Origin: Channallabes apus | Taxonomy: Eukaryota; Chordata; Actinopteri; Siluriformes; Clariidae | Assembly (NCBI GenBank): GCA_030522415.1 | Contig: JAMASW010000034.1 | Span: forward strand, 186,001-250,000 | Direction: 5' to 3' | Length of the DNA: 64,000 nt | Shown: positions 10,662 to 20,400 of the stretch, piece by piece | Layout: the number at the start of each line of letters is the position of its first letter | How positions within the stretch are numbered: position 1 is the stretch's first letter | Translations under genes and position numbers: made by a program | The notes under the pieces: generated by a model | What the model saw: the letters and a program-made list of their open reading frames with translations, nothing else | Databases searched by the model: none | Told to the model about the DNA's origin: nothing

Positions 10662-13574
10662 GATTTTGTTTTTATTTTTATTTTGCTAAAAAGTCTAATA
10701 ATCTACGACGCAATATACATTAAAATCCCAGATTTCCGATCGCTGCTAAAGTAAGAATATTATGATTTTAAATTAAAATATCTATTAATCGTCTCTAATT
10801 TGCGGTTCGGGCCAAAGTTTCAGCCCAAACATTTTATAACAGAGTGAATTACAGTTGCCATTCACCCTCGTTTCCCTACTAAGCGATGTTTGACCTATTT
10901 TGTAAATAAATTACATCAAGTATTAAGATTATACCAAGGCCTAATAACCTACGACGCATGTTTAATCACTCGTGCCTGAGCTTTAACGCTCTGAGTGGGA
11001 CAGATTGGACCAGCAGACGCCTATTTAGGGGTCCCGGAAGGCCGACGGGGATCAATTAAGGAAGCCCCAGGACAGCATTGGGCGACAGGTTGAGGCACGC
11101 AACCAGAGCCTAAGCTAAGACATCGCCTATCGGCTCGGGGTGGACTGAACCTCCGAGGATGGCATGAGATCGCGGGTCATGTTCGGCCTACTCCTTCTGT
11201 CCGAGGGTGGCACGGACCCCTACACTAGATTCGGGCTAATCCCAAATCGTGCTCCAGACGCACGCCCACTGAACCTTGACACCGTATGCGCTTACGCCCG
11301 AGGTCTAACGTCCCATCATATCTCCCTCGCCGATGCAGTCGAGCCCGTTTGTTCGGCCGCCCTAAACAACGGATCACCCGTGTCTCTCGGTCCAATCATT
11401 ACAGCACGTGCTCGTGAATAAGCAGCGAAACTGTTGTCCCCAGCTAATAGGGTGTCTAGGTGAGTATCTATATTAAAATGATATTACCTTCTATATAGTG
11501 AGGTTAACAATTAAGATAATGTTTTAACCTCTACTCACCAGGACATGGAGTTGGCTTCCAACAAGGTGACCGAGGGCGGCACTGGCTGGGTTAGGGTAAA
11601 GTAAAATAATCCACTGTCCCGGGAAGGACCCGGAACCAGCGTTGTGCACGGGCCAGCCACTCAGGCCTCATTTTCAGCCTTCTCCATTATGACGGTCGAC
11701 CATTGTCGCCTGTTTAGGGTTTAAGAGCTAAAGACTCCGCTTTTAGCTAAGCTGTTGTAAAGACCCTCCATGAGCCGAGATACCCGCTTAAGGGTTAAAA
11801 TTAAAATCAGGGCCTGGGGGTTAATATTCGGGGTCATTTCTAGTTAAAGTCACGCCATTATACGCAAAGGCTGAAGTGTTTTGAGCTAAGTAAAATTAGA
11901 GTAAATGCCTGTTGGCTTTAAGGTCAAACATAGGTACCGAGTAAGGTGAGGGTTTTGGAAAAGGGGTAAGGTTGAAGACATTAAGGGTAACGGTCCCGGG
12001 ACAGGGTCCAAGGCAAGGAACTTTGGGGATAGGATGGGTATGGGGATAGGTTGGGAAGACTCGGTTCCCTGCAGACCTGGAACCTAAAGTTAAAAGTCCG
12101 AGGTCAACTAGGTTTACGGTTAATGTTTAGACTTTAAACATTGTATTTGAAACTAATAGGGTTCTAAGAGTTAGGGTTAAAACTGACGGTTATGTTCTGA
12201 GTTTAAGGTTTAGGCGTAGGGTTCAAAACTGACGGTTATGTTTTAGGTTTGAAGTTTAGGATTAGGATTCTAAATAAGCGGCTGAAGACACTGACGGTTA
12301 TATTTTGGGTTCAGGTATGAGAGACGCACTAAATCCTTTTTAAGGTTAAAGGTGTGAGCTAAGATTAAGGTACCCTTTAACCCAACGACATCCTAAATTG
12401 TGAGACACGTCATCAGTAGTAAACCATAGAGTCACAGGGTGTTTCGGCCTTTTATTACTAGACACCCTCTTCTATGGCGGCCGGCCGTAGGTCGATCAGT
12501 CCTAGGCCCGTGTCTCATAACCAATTGAATAAGTAATTCATGTTTATTAATTTATTGATTTAAAATTTAAATTTTAATAAATGAACCTTTTTAAAGTCCT
12601 TTTTATAATACTGGTGTAATTAAAGAATATAGAACTAAGGTTTGAATTCATTGAAATTATCCTAATACAACCTGAACCATCATGCAATCACTTCTAAAGT
12701 ATTATTTGTTTTAAATATTAATGTAAACATTAAAGATTTAAATTTACTGAAATTATCCTAATACAGCCTAAACCATCTTACAATTAACCTCTTAAACATA
12801 TTACACACAGTGAAGACTGGTAGATAACCATGACTCACCCTCTCTGCCAGTGGCCCTTTTGTTAACACCGCTAGGTTTCCGGAACCACTTGGGCAGAGTG
12901 TTGCACCAGGAAGTGTGTGGAGAGACCGTCTTATCTCAGTGGATGACCCCGAAATCAGATCAACAACCTTCTGCTGGAATAGCCTCCTGAGGAAAATTCT
13001 GTCAGAATGACAGTAAAAAATCCCCAGCCATGTTAAACCTTAATGGAAGGCCAATCCAGGTCCTTGATCTGTATATTTTTAACACTGATGGTAGATTTTA
13101 AATTTTTATTGTGTTATTCAGTTATTTGTTATTTCCATTCAGTGTGTCACAAACATCATGTTGCAAAAAACGGCACGACTCTATCTTTTTCCGTTTAGGA
13201 GTTATTTATTAAAATATACTCCAGATTTAAGTTACCCATGAGGCTCTGGGGCACAGACAATTGTGCAATGCCAATAGGGTAAAAAATTCGAATTAACGGC
13301 GGCACGCCCCTAAGGTGAAAATTGGAGATTTTATAGTTTAAAATATCTAATAAACATCTCTAATTAAATGTTTTAGGCCACAGTTGCAGCCCAAATATTT
13401 TATATCAAGGAAGATCACAGTTGCAATCACCCTCATTTATCAAATTAGCAATCTTTTATCTGTTTAATAAATAAATAAATGAGATTTTATTTTGATAAAA
13501 ATATTTTAAGTCAAGGAAGATCACAGTTGCAATCACCCTCATTTATCAAACTTATCAACCTTTTATCTGTGTAA

Positions 13575-13605
<31 letters not shown>

Positions 13606-16518
13606 GATTTTGTTTTTATTTTTATTTTGCTAAAAAGTCTAATAATCTACGACGCAATATACATTAAAATCCCAGATTTCCGATCGCTGCTAAAGTAAGA
13701 ATATTATGATTTTAAATTAAAATATCTATTAATCGTCTCTAATTTGCGGTTCGGGCCAAAGTTTCAGCCCAAACATTTTATAACAGAGTGAATTACAGTT
13801 GCCATTCACCCTCGTTTCCCTACTAAGCGATGTTTGACCTATTTTGTAAATAAATTACATCAAGTATTAAGATTATACCAAGGCCTAATAACCTACGACG
13901 CATGTTTAATCACTCGTGCCTGAGCTTTAACGCTCTGAGTGGGACAGATTGGACCAGCAGACGCCTATTTAGGGGTCCCGGAAGGCCGACGGGGATCAAT
14001 TAAGGAAGCCCCAGGACAGCATTGGGCGACAGGTTGAGGCACGCAACCAGAGCCTAAGCTAAGACATCGCCTATCGGCTCGGGGTGGACTGAACCTCCGA
14101 GGATGGCATGAGATCGCGGGTCATGTTCGGCCTACTCCTTCTGTCCGAGGGTGGCACGGACCCCTACACTAGATTCGGGCTAATCCCAAATCGTGCTCCA
14201 GACGCACGCCCACTGAACCTTGACACCGTATGCGCTTACGCCCGAGGTCTAACGTCCCATCATATCTCCCTCGCCGATGCAGTCGAGCCCGTTTGTTCGG
14301 CCGCCCTAAACAACGGATCACCCGTGTCTCTCGGTCCAATCATTACAGCACGTGCTCGTGAATAAGCAGCGAAACTGTTGTCCCCAGCTAATAGGGTGTC
14401 TAGGTGAGTATCTATATTAAAATGATATTACCTTCTATATAGTGAGGTTAACAATTAAGATAATGTTTTAACCTCTACTCACCAGGACATGGAGTTGGCT
14501 TCCAACAAGGTGACCGAGGGCGGCACTGGCTGGGTTAGGGTAAAGTAAAATAATCCACTGTCCCGGGAAGGACCCGGAACCAGCGTTGTGCACGGGCCAG
14601 CCACTCAGGCCTCATTTTCAGCCTTCTCCATTATGACGGTCGACCATTGTCGCCTGTTTAGGGTTTAAGAGCTAAAGACTCCGCTTTTAGCTAAGCTGTT
14701 GTAAAGACCCTCCATGAGCCGAGATACCCGCTTAAGGGTTAAAATTAAAATCAGGGCCTGGGGGTTAATATTCGGGGTCATTTCTAGTTAAAGTCACGCC
14801 ATTATACGCAAAGGCTGAAGTGTTTTGAGCTAAGTAAAATTAGAGTAAATGCCTGTTGGCTTTAAGGTCAAACATAGGTACCGAGTAAGGTGAGGGTTTT
14901 GGAAAAGGGGTAAGGTTGAAGACATTAAGGGTAACGGTCCCGGGACAGGGTCCAAGGCAAGGAACTTTGGGGATAGGATGGGTATGGGGATAGGTTGGGA
15001 AGACTCGGTTCCCTGCAGACCTGGAACCTAAAGTTAAAAGTCCGAGGTCAACTAGGTTTACGGTTAATGTTTAGACTTTAAACATTGTATTTGAAACTAA
15101 TAGGGTTCTAAGAGTTAGGGTTAAAACTGACGGTTATGTTCTGAGTTTAAGGTTTAGGCGTAGGGTTCAAAACTGACGGTTATGTTTTAGGTTTGAAGTT
15201 TAGGATTAGGATTCTAAATAAGCGGCTGAAGACACTGACGGTTATATTTTGGGTTCAGGTATGAGAGACGCACTAAATCCTTTTTAAGGTTAAAGGTGTG
15301 AGCTAAGATTAAGGTACCCTTTAACCCAACGACATCCTAAATTGTGAGACACGTCATCAGTAGTAAACCATAGAGTCACAGGGTGTTTCGGCCTTTTATT
15401 ACTAGACACCCTCTTCTATGGCGGCCGGCCGTAGGTCGATCAGTCCTAGGCCCGTGTCTCATAACCAATTGAATAAGTAATTCATGTTTATTAATTTATT
15501 GATTTAAAATTTAAATTTTAATAAATGAACCTTTTTAAAGTCCTTTTTATAATACTGGTGTAATTAAAGAATATAGAACTAAGGTTTGAATTCATTGAAA
15601 TTATCCTAATACAACCTGAACCATCATGCAATCACTTCTAAAGTATTATTTGTTTTAAATATTAATGTAAACATTAAAGATTTAAATTTACTGAAATTAT
15701 CCTAATACAGCCTAAACCATCTTACAATTAACCTCTTAAACATATTACACACAGTGAAGACTGGTAGATAACCATGACTCACCCTCTCTGCCAGTGGCCC
15801 TTTTGTTAACACCGCTAGGTTTCCGGAACCACTTGGGCAGAGTGTTGCACCAGGAAGTGTGTGGAGAGACCGTCTTATCTCAGTGGATGACCCCGAAATC
15901 AGATCAACAACCTTCTGCTGGAATAGCCTCCTGAGGAAAATTCTGTCAGAATGACAGTAAAAAATCCCCAGCCATGTTAAACCTTAATGGAAGGCCAATC
16001 CAGGTCCTTGATCTGTATATTTTTAACACTGATGGTAGATTTTAAATTTTTATTGTGTTATTCAGTTATTTGTTATTTCCATTCAGTGTGTCACAAACAT
16101 CATGTTGCAAAAAACGGCACGACTCTATCTTTTTCCGTTTAGGAGTTATTTATTAAAATATACTCCAGATTTAAGTTACCCATGAGGCTCTGGGGCACAG
16201 ACAATTGTGCAATGCCAATAGGGTAAAAAATTCGAATTAACGGCGGCACGCCCCTAAGGTGAAAATTGGAGATTTTATAGTTTAAAATATCTAATAAACA
16301 TCTCTAATTAAATGTTTTAGGCCACAGTTGCAGCCCAAATATTTTATATCAAGGAAGATCACAGTTGCAATCACCCTCATTTATCAAATTAGCAATCTTT
16401 TATCTGTTTAATAAATAAATAAATGAGATTTTATTTTGATAAAAATATTTTAAGTCAAGGAAGATCACAGTTGCAATCACCCTCATTTATCAAACTTATC
16501 AACCTTTTATCTGTGTAA

Positions 16519-16549
<31 letters not shown>

Positions 16550-16559
16550 GATTTTGTTT

Positions 16560-16613
16560 TTAGGGTTAGGGTTAGGGTTAGGGGTTAGGGTTAGGGTTAG
16601 GGTTAGGGTTAGG
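16560..16613 (+). repeat. Interstitial telomere tract T1, (TTAGGG)n
   Basis: The tract reads three TTAGGG, one TTAGGGG, four TTAGGG and a final TTAGG before passing into TTTGGG of array 2. On its left, array 1 is cut at unit position 1840. The lost sequence would have continued TATTT, so the overlap with TAGGG is only about 2 bp. On its right, the last GGGTTAGG (16606-16613) is simultaneously the landing motif of the 875-bp unit. The G-rich strand runs toward the right, the orientation of a right-hand chromosome end. This looks like a former chromosome terminus that was later extended. Confidence 0.95.
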
Positions 16614-16659
16614 TTTGGGAAAATGACCGTGGTTCCATTACCCCGCAAAGAACCCAAGT

Positions 16660-16777
16660 GGGGTTAGGTTTAGGGAAAAAGGGGGGTAGGGGTTAAGACA
16701 ATTAGGGAAACGGTCCGGGGACAGGGTCCAAGGCAAGGGAACTTTGGGGATAGGGTGGGATGGGGGATAGGGTAGGG
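16660..16777 (+). repeat. G-quadruplex-prone block of the 875-bp unit
   Basis: The + strand has two clusters of G-runs: 16660-16690, with GGGG, AGGG, GGGGGG and AGGGG, and 16746-16777, with runs GGGG-ATA-GGG-T-GGG-AT-GGGGG-ATA-GGG-TA-GGG. The second has six runs of at least three G separated by loops of one to three bases, which matches the standard quadruplex pattern well. It lies on the same strand as the telomeric G-strand and recurs in every array 2 and array 4 unit. Whether it folds in vivo is not shown by sequence. Confidence 0.8.
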
Positions 16778-16800
16778 AAACTCGGGTCCCTGCAGGACTA

Positions 16801-16828
16801 GAACCAACGTTATGCACGGGCCTACCAC
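16801..16828 (+). repeat. GAACC junction block, 875-bp family version
   Basis: This is the counterpart of 2800-2827. Here it follows directly after the G-rich shared block, where in the 2944-bp unit about 2.5 kb intervenes. In the 2944-bp unit GGAACC occurs at both edges of that interval (303-308 and 2800-2805), so the arrangement here is what a deletion between these two words would leave. Confidence 0.7.
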
Positions 16829-16914
16829 GACTTTATCAGTCCCAGACCCCTCAAAACCTCCCCTGTAGCTCTGAAAAACATCCCTCCCCTTGGTTAACAC
16901 TTTGAGCTCTTTGT

Positions 16915-16975
16915 TGCAAGTCTATTTGGCGCTACGTTTCGGTTTATCTTAACCTTCATCAGGCTTAGACTTGCA
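16915..16975 (-). ncRNA. Hammerhead-ribozyme-like motif (probably degenerate)
   Basis: Read on the minus strand, a perfect 10-bp inverted repeat (TGCAAGTCTA / TAGACTTGCA) encloses, in hammerhead order, CTGATGA (16956-16962), a GGTT/AACC stem with a 6-nt loop, GAAA (16937-16940), and a short ACG-TAG-CGC hairpin. The 10-bp stem is in register with the core, with three unpaired bases on each side. This is the arrangement of a type I hammerhead with a very short stem III, as known from Penelope-like element LTRs and small invertebrate retrozymes. Deviations are an extra A after CTGATGA, C in place of the expected U before the cleavage position, and the mismatched base of stem I. Self-cleavage is therefore doubtful. 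It occurs once per unit in arrays 2 and 4 (for example 31457-31517). Confidence 0.5.
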
Positions 16976-17150
16976 TTTTGATGTTCCTCCTGGCTGCTTC
17001 GATGCTAGAGTGATGAAAACTCTGGTAAACTGACCTTTTAAACACATGGGATACACCCCCTTGTTGAAAAAATTGCTCCTTAAATAACAGCCAAGGAAAA
17101 ATAATTTGCTTTACAATTTTTCTGAAAGTTATTTTCTTCTTTAAATTATT
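16976..17150. other. Middle of the 875-bp unit, nothing recognised
   Basis: This stretch is moderately AT-rich with no internal repeat that I could identify, no long open frame and no recognised motif. It recurs in every unit of arrays 2 and 4. Confidence 0.5.
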
Positions 17151-17201
17151 TAACTTCAGAAAATAAGTGCACCAGGTAATTATTAAACTTTTTCCAAGTT
17201 T

Positions 17202-17373
17202 CCAAAAATTGTCCCATGATTTTTTTCATGTATTTATGGTTCTTTTTTCCTTTCTTCAGGATTTTTGACCATCAGGACAGAGTTTTTTACTTCATTTCAA
17301 CTTACCAAAAATTGTCCCATAATTTTTATGGTTCTTTTTTACCTTGTTTCAGGATTTTTGACCATCAGGACAG
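17202..17373 (+). repeat. Imperfect tandem duplication with microexon-like ends
   Basis: Two copies, 17202-17280 (79 bp) and 17305-17373 (69 bp), both start CCAAAAATTGTCCCAT, pass through a T-rich stretch containing TTTATGGTTCTTTTTT, and end in a pyrimidine-rich TTCAG followed by the 21-nt GATTTTTGACCATCAGGACAG. In the second copy this 21-mer is directly followed by GTAAGT, so it has the form acceptor-microexon-donor. The first copy has AGTTTT instead of a donor. The duplication makes any peptide read through it internally repetitive. Confidence 0.8.
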
Positions 17374-17386
17374 GTAAGTGCAGCAG

Positions 17387-17425
17387 GTAAGTATTTTTCT
17401 TTGACTTAATTTTGTTGTTTTTCAG
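17387..17425 (+). other. Candidate 39-nt (or 52-nt) intron
   Basis: CAG|GTAAGT occurs twice, with donors at 17374 and 17387. A single strong acceptor TTGTTTTTCAG|G ends at 17425, giving a 52-nt or 39-nt intron. A CTTAAT branch-like word lies between. Both borders match animal splice consensus well, and the acceptor resembles the nematode TTTTCAG pattern. The same module is present in every unit of arrays 2 and 4. It suggests that subtelomeric transcripts may be spliced, or that the satellite captured gene DNA, but no open frame across the exons is convincing. Confidence 0.4.
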
Positions 17426-20400
17426 GCTGGTGGAAGGCAAAGAGAAGATCCGAGTCCAACTCCATCGGGTGGCACTGGCTGGGTTAGGTTTGGGAAAATG
17501 ACCGTGGTTCCATTACCCCGCAAAGAACCCAAGTGGGGTTAGGTTTAGGGAAAAAGGGGGGTAGGGGTTAAGACAATTAGGGAAACGGTCCGGGGACAGG
17601 GTCCAAGGCAAGGGAACTTTGGGGATAGGGTGGGATGGGGGATAGGGTAGGGAAACTCGGGTCCCTGCAGGACTAGAACCAACGTTATGCACGGGCCTAC
17701 CACGACTTTATCAGTCCCAGACCCCTCAAAACCTCCCCTGTAGCTCTGAAAAACATCCCTCCCCTTGGTTAACACTTTGAGCTCTTTGTTGCAAGTCTAT
17801 TTGGCGCTACGTTTCGGTTTATCTTAACCTTCATCAGGCTTAGACTTGCATTTTGATGTTCCTCCTGGCTGCTTCGATGCTAGAGTGATGAAAACTCTGG
17901 TAAACTGACCTTTTAAACACATGGGATACACCCCCTTGTTGAAAAAATTGCTCCTTAAATAACAGCCAAGGAAAAATAATTTGCTTTACAATTTTTCTGA
18001 AAGTTATTTTCTTCTTTAAATTATTTAACTTCAGAAAATAAGTGCACCAGGTAATTATTAAACTTTTTCCAAGTTTCCAAAAATTGTCCCATGATTTTTT
18101 TCATGTATTTATGGTTCTTTTTTCCTTTCTTCAGGATTTTTGACCATCAGGACAGAGTTTTTTACTTCATTTCAACTTACCAAAAATTGTCCCATAATTT
18201 TTATGGTTCTTTTTTACCTTGTTTCAGGATTTTTGACCATCAGGACAGGTAAGTGCAGCAGGTAAGTATTTTTCTTTGACTTAATTTTGTTGTTTTTCAG
18301 GCTGGTGGAAGGCAAAGAGAAGATCCGAGTCCAACTCCATCGGGTGGCACTGGCTGGGTTAGGTTTGGGAAAATGACCGTGGTTCCATTACCCCGCAAAG
18401 AACCCAAGTGGGGTTAGGTTTAGGGAAAAAGGGGGGTAGGGGTTAAGACAATTAGGGAAACGGTCCGGGGACAGGGTCCAAGGCAAGGGAACTTTGGGGA
18501 TAGGGTGGGATGGGGGATAGGGTAGGGAAACTCGGGTCCCTGCAGGACTAGAACCAACGTTATGCACGGGCCTACCACGACTTTATCAGTCCCAGACCCC
18601 TCAAAACCTCCCCTGTAGCTCTGAAAAACATCCCTCCCCTTGGTTAACACTTTGAGCTCTTTGTTGCAAGTCTATTTGGCGCTACGTTTCGGTTTATCTT
18701 AACCTTCATCAGGCTTAGACTTGCATTTTGATGTTCCTCCTGGCTGCTTCGATGCTAGAGTGATGAAAACTCTGGTAAACTGACCTTTTAAACACATGGG
18801 ATACACCCCCTTGTTGAAAAAATTGCTCCTTAAATAACAGCCAAGGAAAAATAATTTGCTTTACAATTTTTCTGAAAGTTATTTTCTTCTTTAAATTATT
18901 TAACTTCAGAAAATAAGTGCACCAGGTAATTATTAAACTTTTTCCAAGTTTCCAAAAATTGTCCCATGATTTTTTTCATGTATTTATGGTTCTTTTTTCC
19001 TTTCTTCAGGATTTTTGACCATCAGGACAGAGTTTTTTACTTCATTTCAACTTACCAAAAATTGTCCCATAATTTTTATGGTTCTTTTTTACCTTGTTTC
19101 AGGATTTTTGACCATCAGGACAGGTAAGTGCAGCAGGTAAGTATTTTTCTTTGACTTAATTTTGTTGTTTTTCAGGCTGGTGGAAGGCAAAGAGAAGATC
19201 CGAGTCCAACTCCATCGGGTGGCACTGGCTGGGTTAGGTTTGGGAAAATGACCGTGGTTCCATTACCCCGCAAAGAACCCAAGTGGGGTTAGGTTTAGGG
19301 AAAAAGGGGGGTAGGGGTTAAGACAATTAGGGAAACGGTCCGGGGACAGGGTCCAAGGCAAGGGAACTTTGGGGATAGGGTGGGATGGGGGATAGGGTAG
19401 GGAAACTCGGGTCCCTGCAGGACTAGAACCAACGTTATGCACGGGCCTACCACGACTTTATCAGTCCCAGACCCCTCAAAACCTCCCCTGTAGCTCTGAA
19501 AAACATCCCTCCCCTTGGTTAACACTTTGAGCTCTTTGTTGCAAGTCTATTTGGCGCTACGTTTCGGTTTATCTTAACCTTCATCAGGCTTAGACTTGCA
19601 TTTTGATGTTCCTCCTGGCTGCTTCGATGCTAGAGTGATGAAAACTCTGGTAAACTGACCTTTTAAACACATGGGATACACCCCCTTGTTGAAAAAATTG
19701 CTCCTTAAATAACAGCCAAGGAAAAATAATTTGCTTTACAATTTTTCTGAAAGTTATTTTCTTCTTTAAATTATTTAACTTCAGAAAATAAGTGCACCAG
19801 GTAATTATTAAACTTTTTCCAAGTTTCCAAAAATTGTCCCATGATTTTTTTCATGTATTTATGGTTCTTTTTTCCTTTCTTCAGGATTTTTGACCATCAG
19901 GACAGAGTTTTTTACTTCATTTCAACTTACCAAAAATTGTCCCATAATTTTTATGGTTCTTTTTTACCTTGTTTCAGGATTTTTGACCATCAGGACAGGT
20001 AAGTGCAGCAGGTAAGTATTTTTCTTTGACTTAATTTTGTTGTTTTTCAGGCTGGTGGAAGGCAAAGAGAAGATCCGAGTCCAACTCCATCGGGTGGCAC
20101 TGGCTGGGTTAGGTTTGGGAAAATGACCGTGGTTCCATTACCCCGCAAAGAACCCAAGTGGGGTTAGGTTTAGGGAAAAAGGGGGGTAGGGGTTAAGACA
20201 ATTAGGGAAACGGTCCGGGGACAGGGTCCAAGGCAAGGGAACTTTGGGGATAGGGTGGGATGGGGGATAGGGTAGGGAAACTCGGGTCCCTGCAGGACTA
20301 GAACCAACGTTATGCACGGGCCTACCACGACTTTATCAGTCCCAGACCCCTCAAAACCTCCCCTGTAGCTCTGAAAAACATCCCTCCCCTTGGTTAACAC

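Larger units (their letters stand above)
1..16560 (+). repeat. Array 1: 2944-bp subtelomeric satellite, 5.6 units
   Basis: The sequence repeats with an exact period of 2944 bp. Units begin at 1, 2945, 5889, 8833, 11777 and 14721; the last stops after 1840 bp at 16560, where TTAGGG repeats take over. I noticed no differences between the copies, and markers such as an 85-codon open frame recur at 2332, 5276, 8220, 11164 and 14108. Within a unit the order is: degenerate telomere-like G-rich DNA (about 1-560), a GC-rich short-inverted-repeat zone (about 600-740), AT-rich DNA with direct repeats (about 740-2110), a GC-rich stretch (about 2120-2620), an inverted-repeat/intron-like segment (2627-2709), and a GC-rich tail with a telomere-like motif (2746-2764). 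The left end lies outside the window. Position 1 is simply where the window starts, not a biological unit boundary. Confidence 0.97.

Noticed and set aside
2332..14365. Conserved protein family represented by five identical 85-residue frames.
   Set aside because: The identity is full-length DNA identity of the satellite, so it gives no evidence of protein-level conservation.
1..16560. Ribosomal DNA array, suggested by the kilobase-scale tandem units.
   Set aside because: I recognise no conserved rRNA segment in the 2944-bp unit, which is mostly AT-rich with telomere-like words.
16915..16975. tRNA gene or tRNA-derived SINE for the inverted repeat and GGTT words.
   Set aside because: No cloverleaf and no good A-box/B-box pair; the core words and stem register fit a hammerhead-like fold much better.
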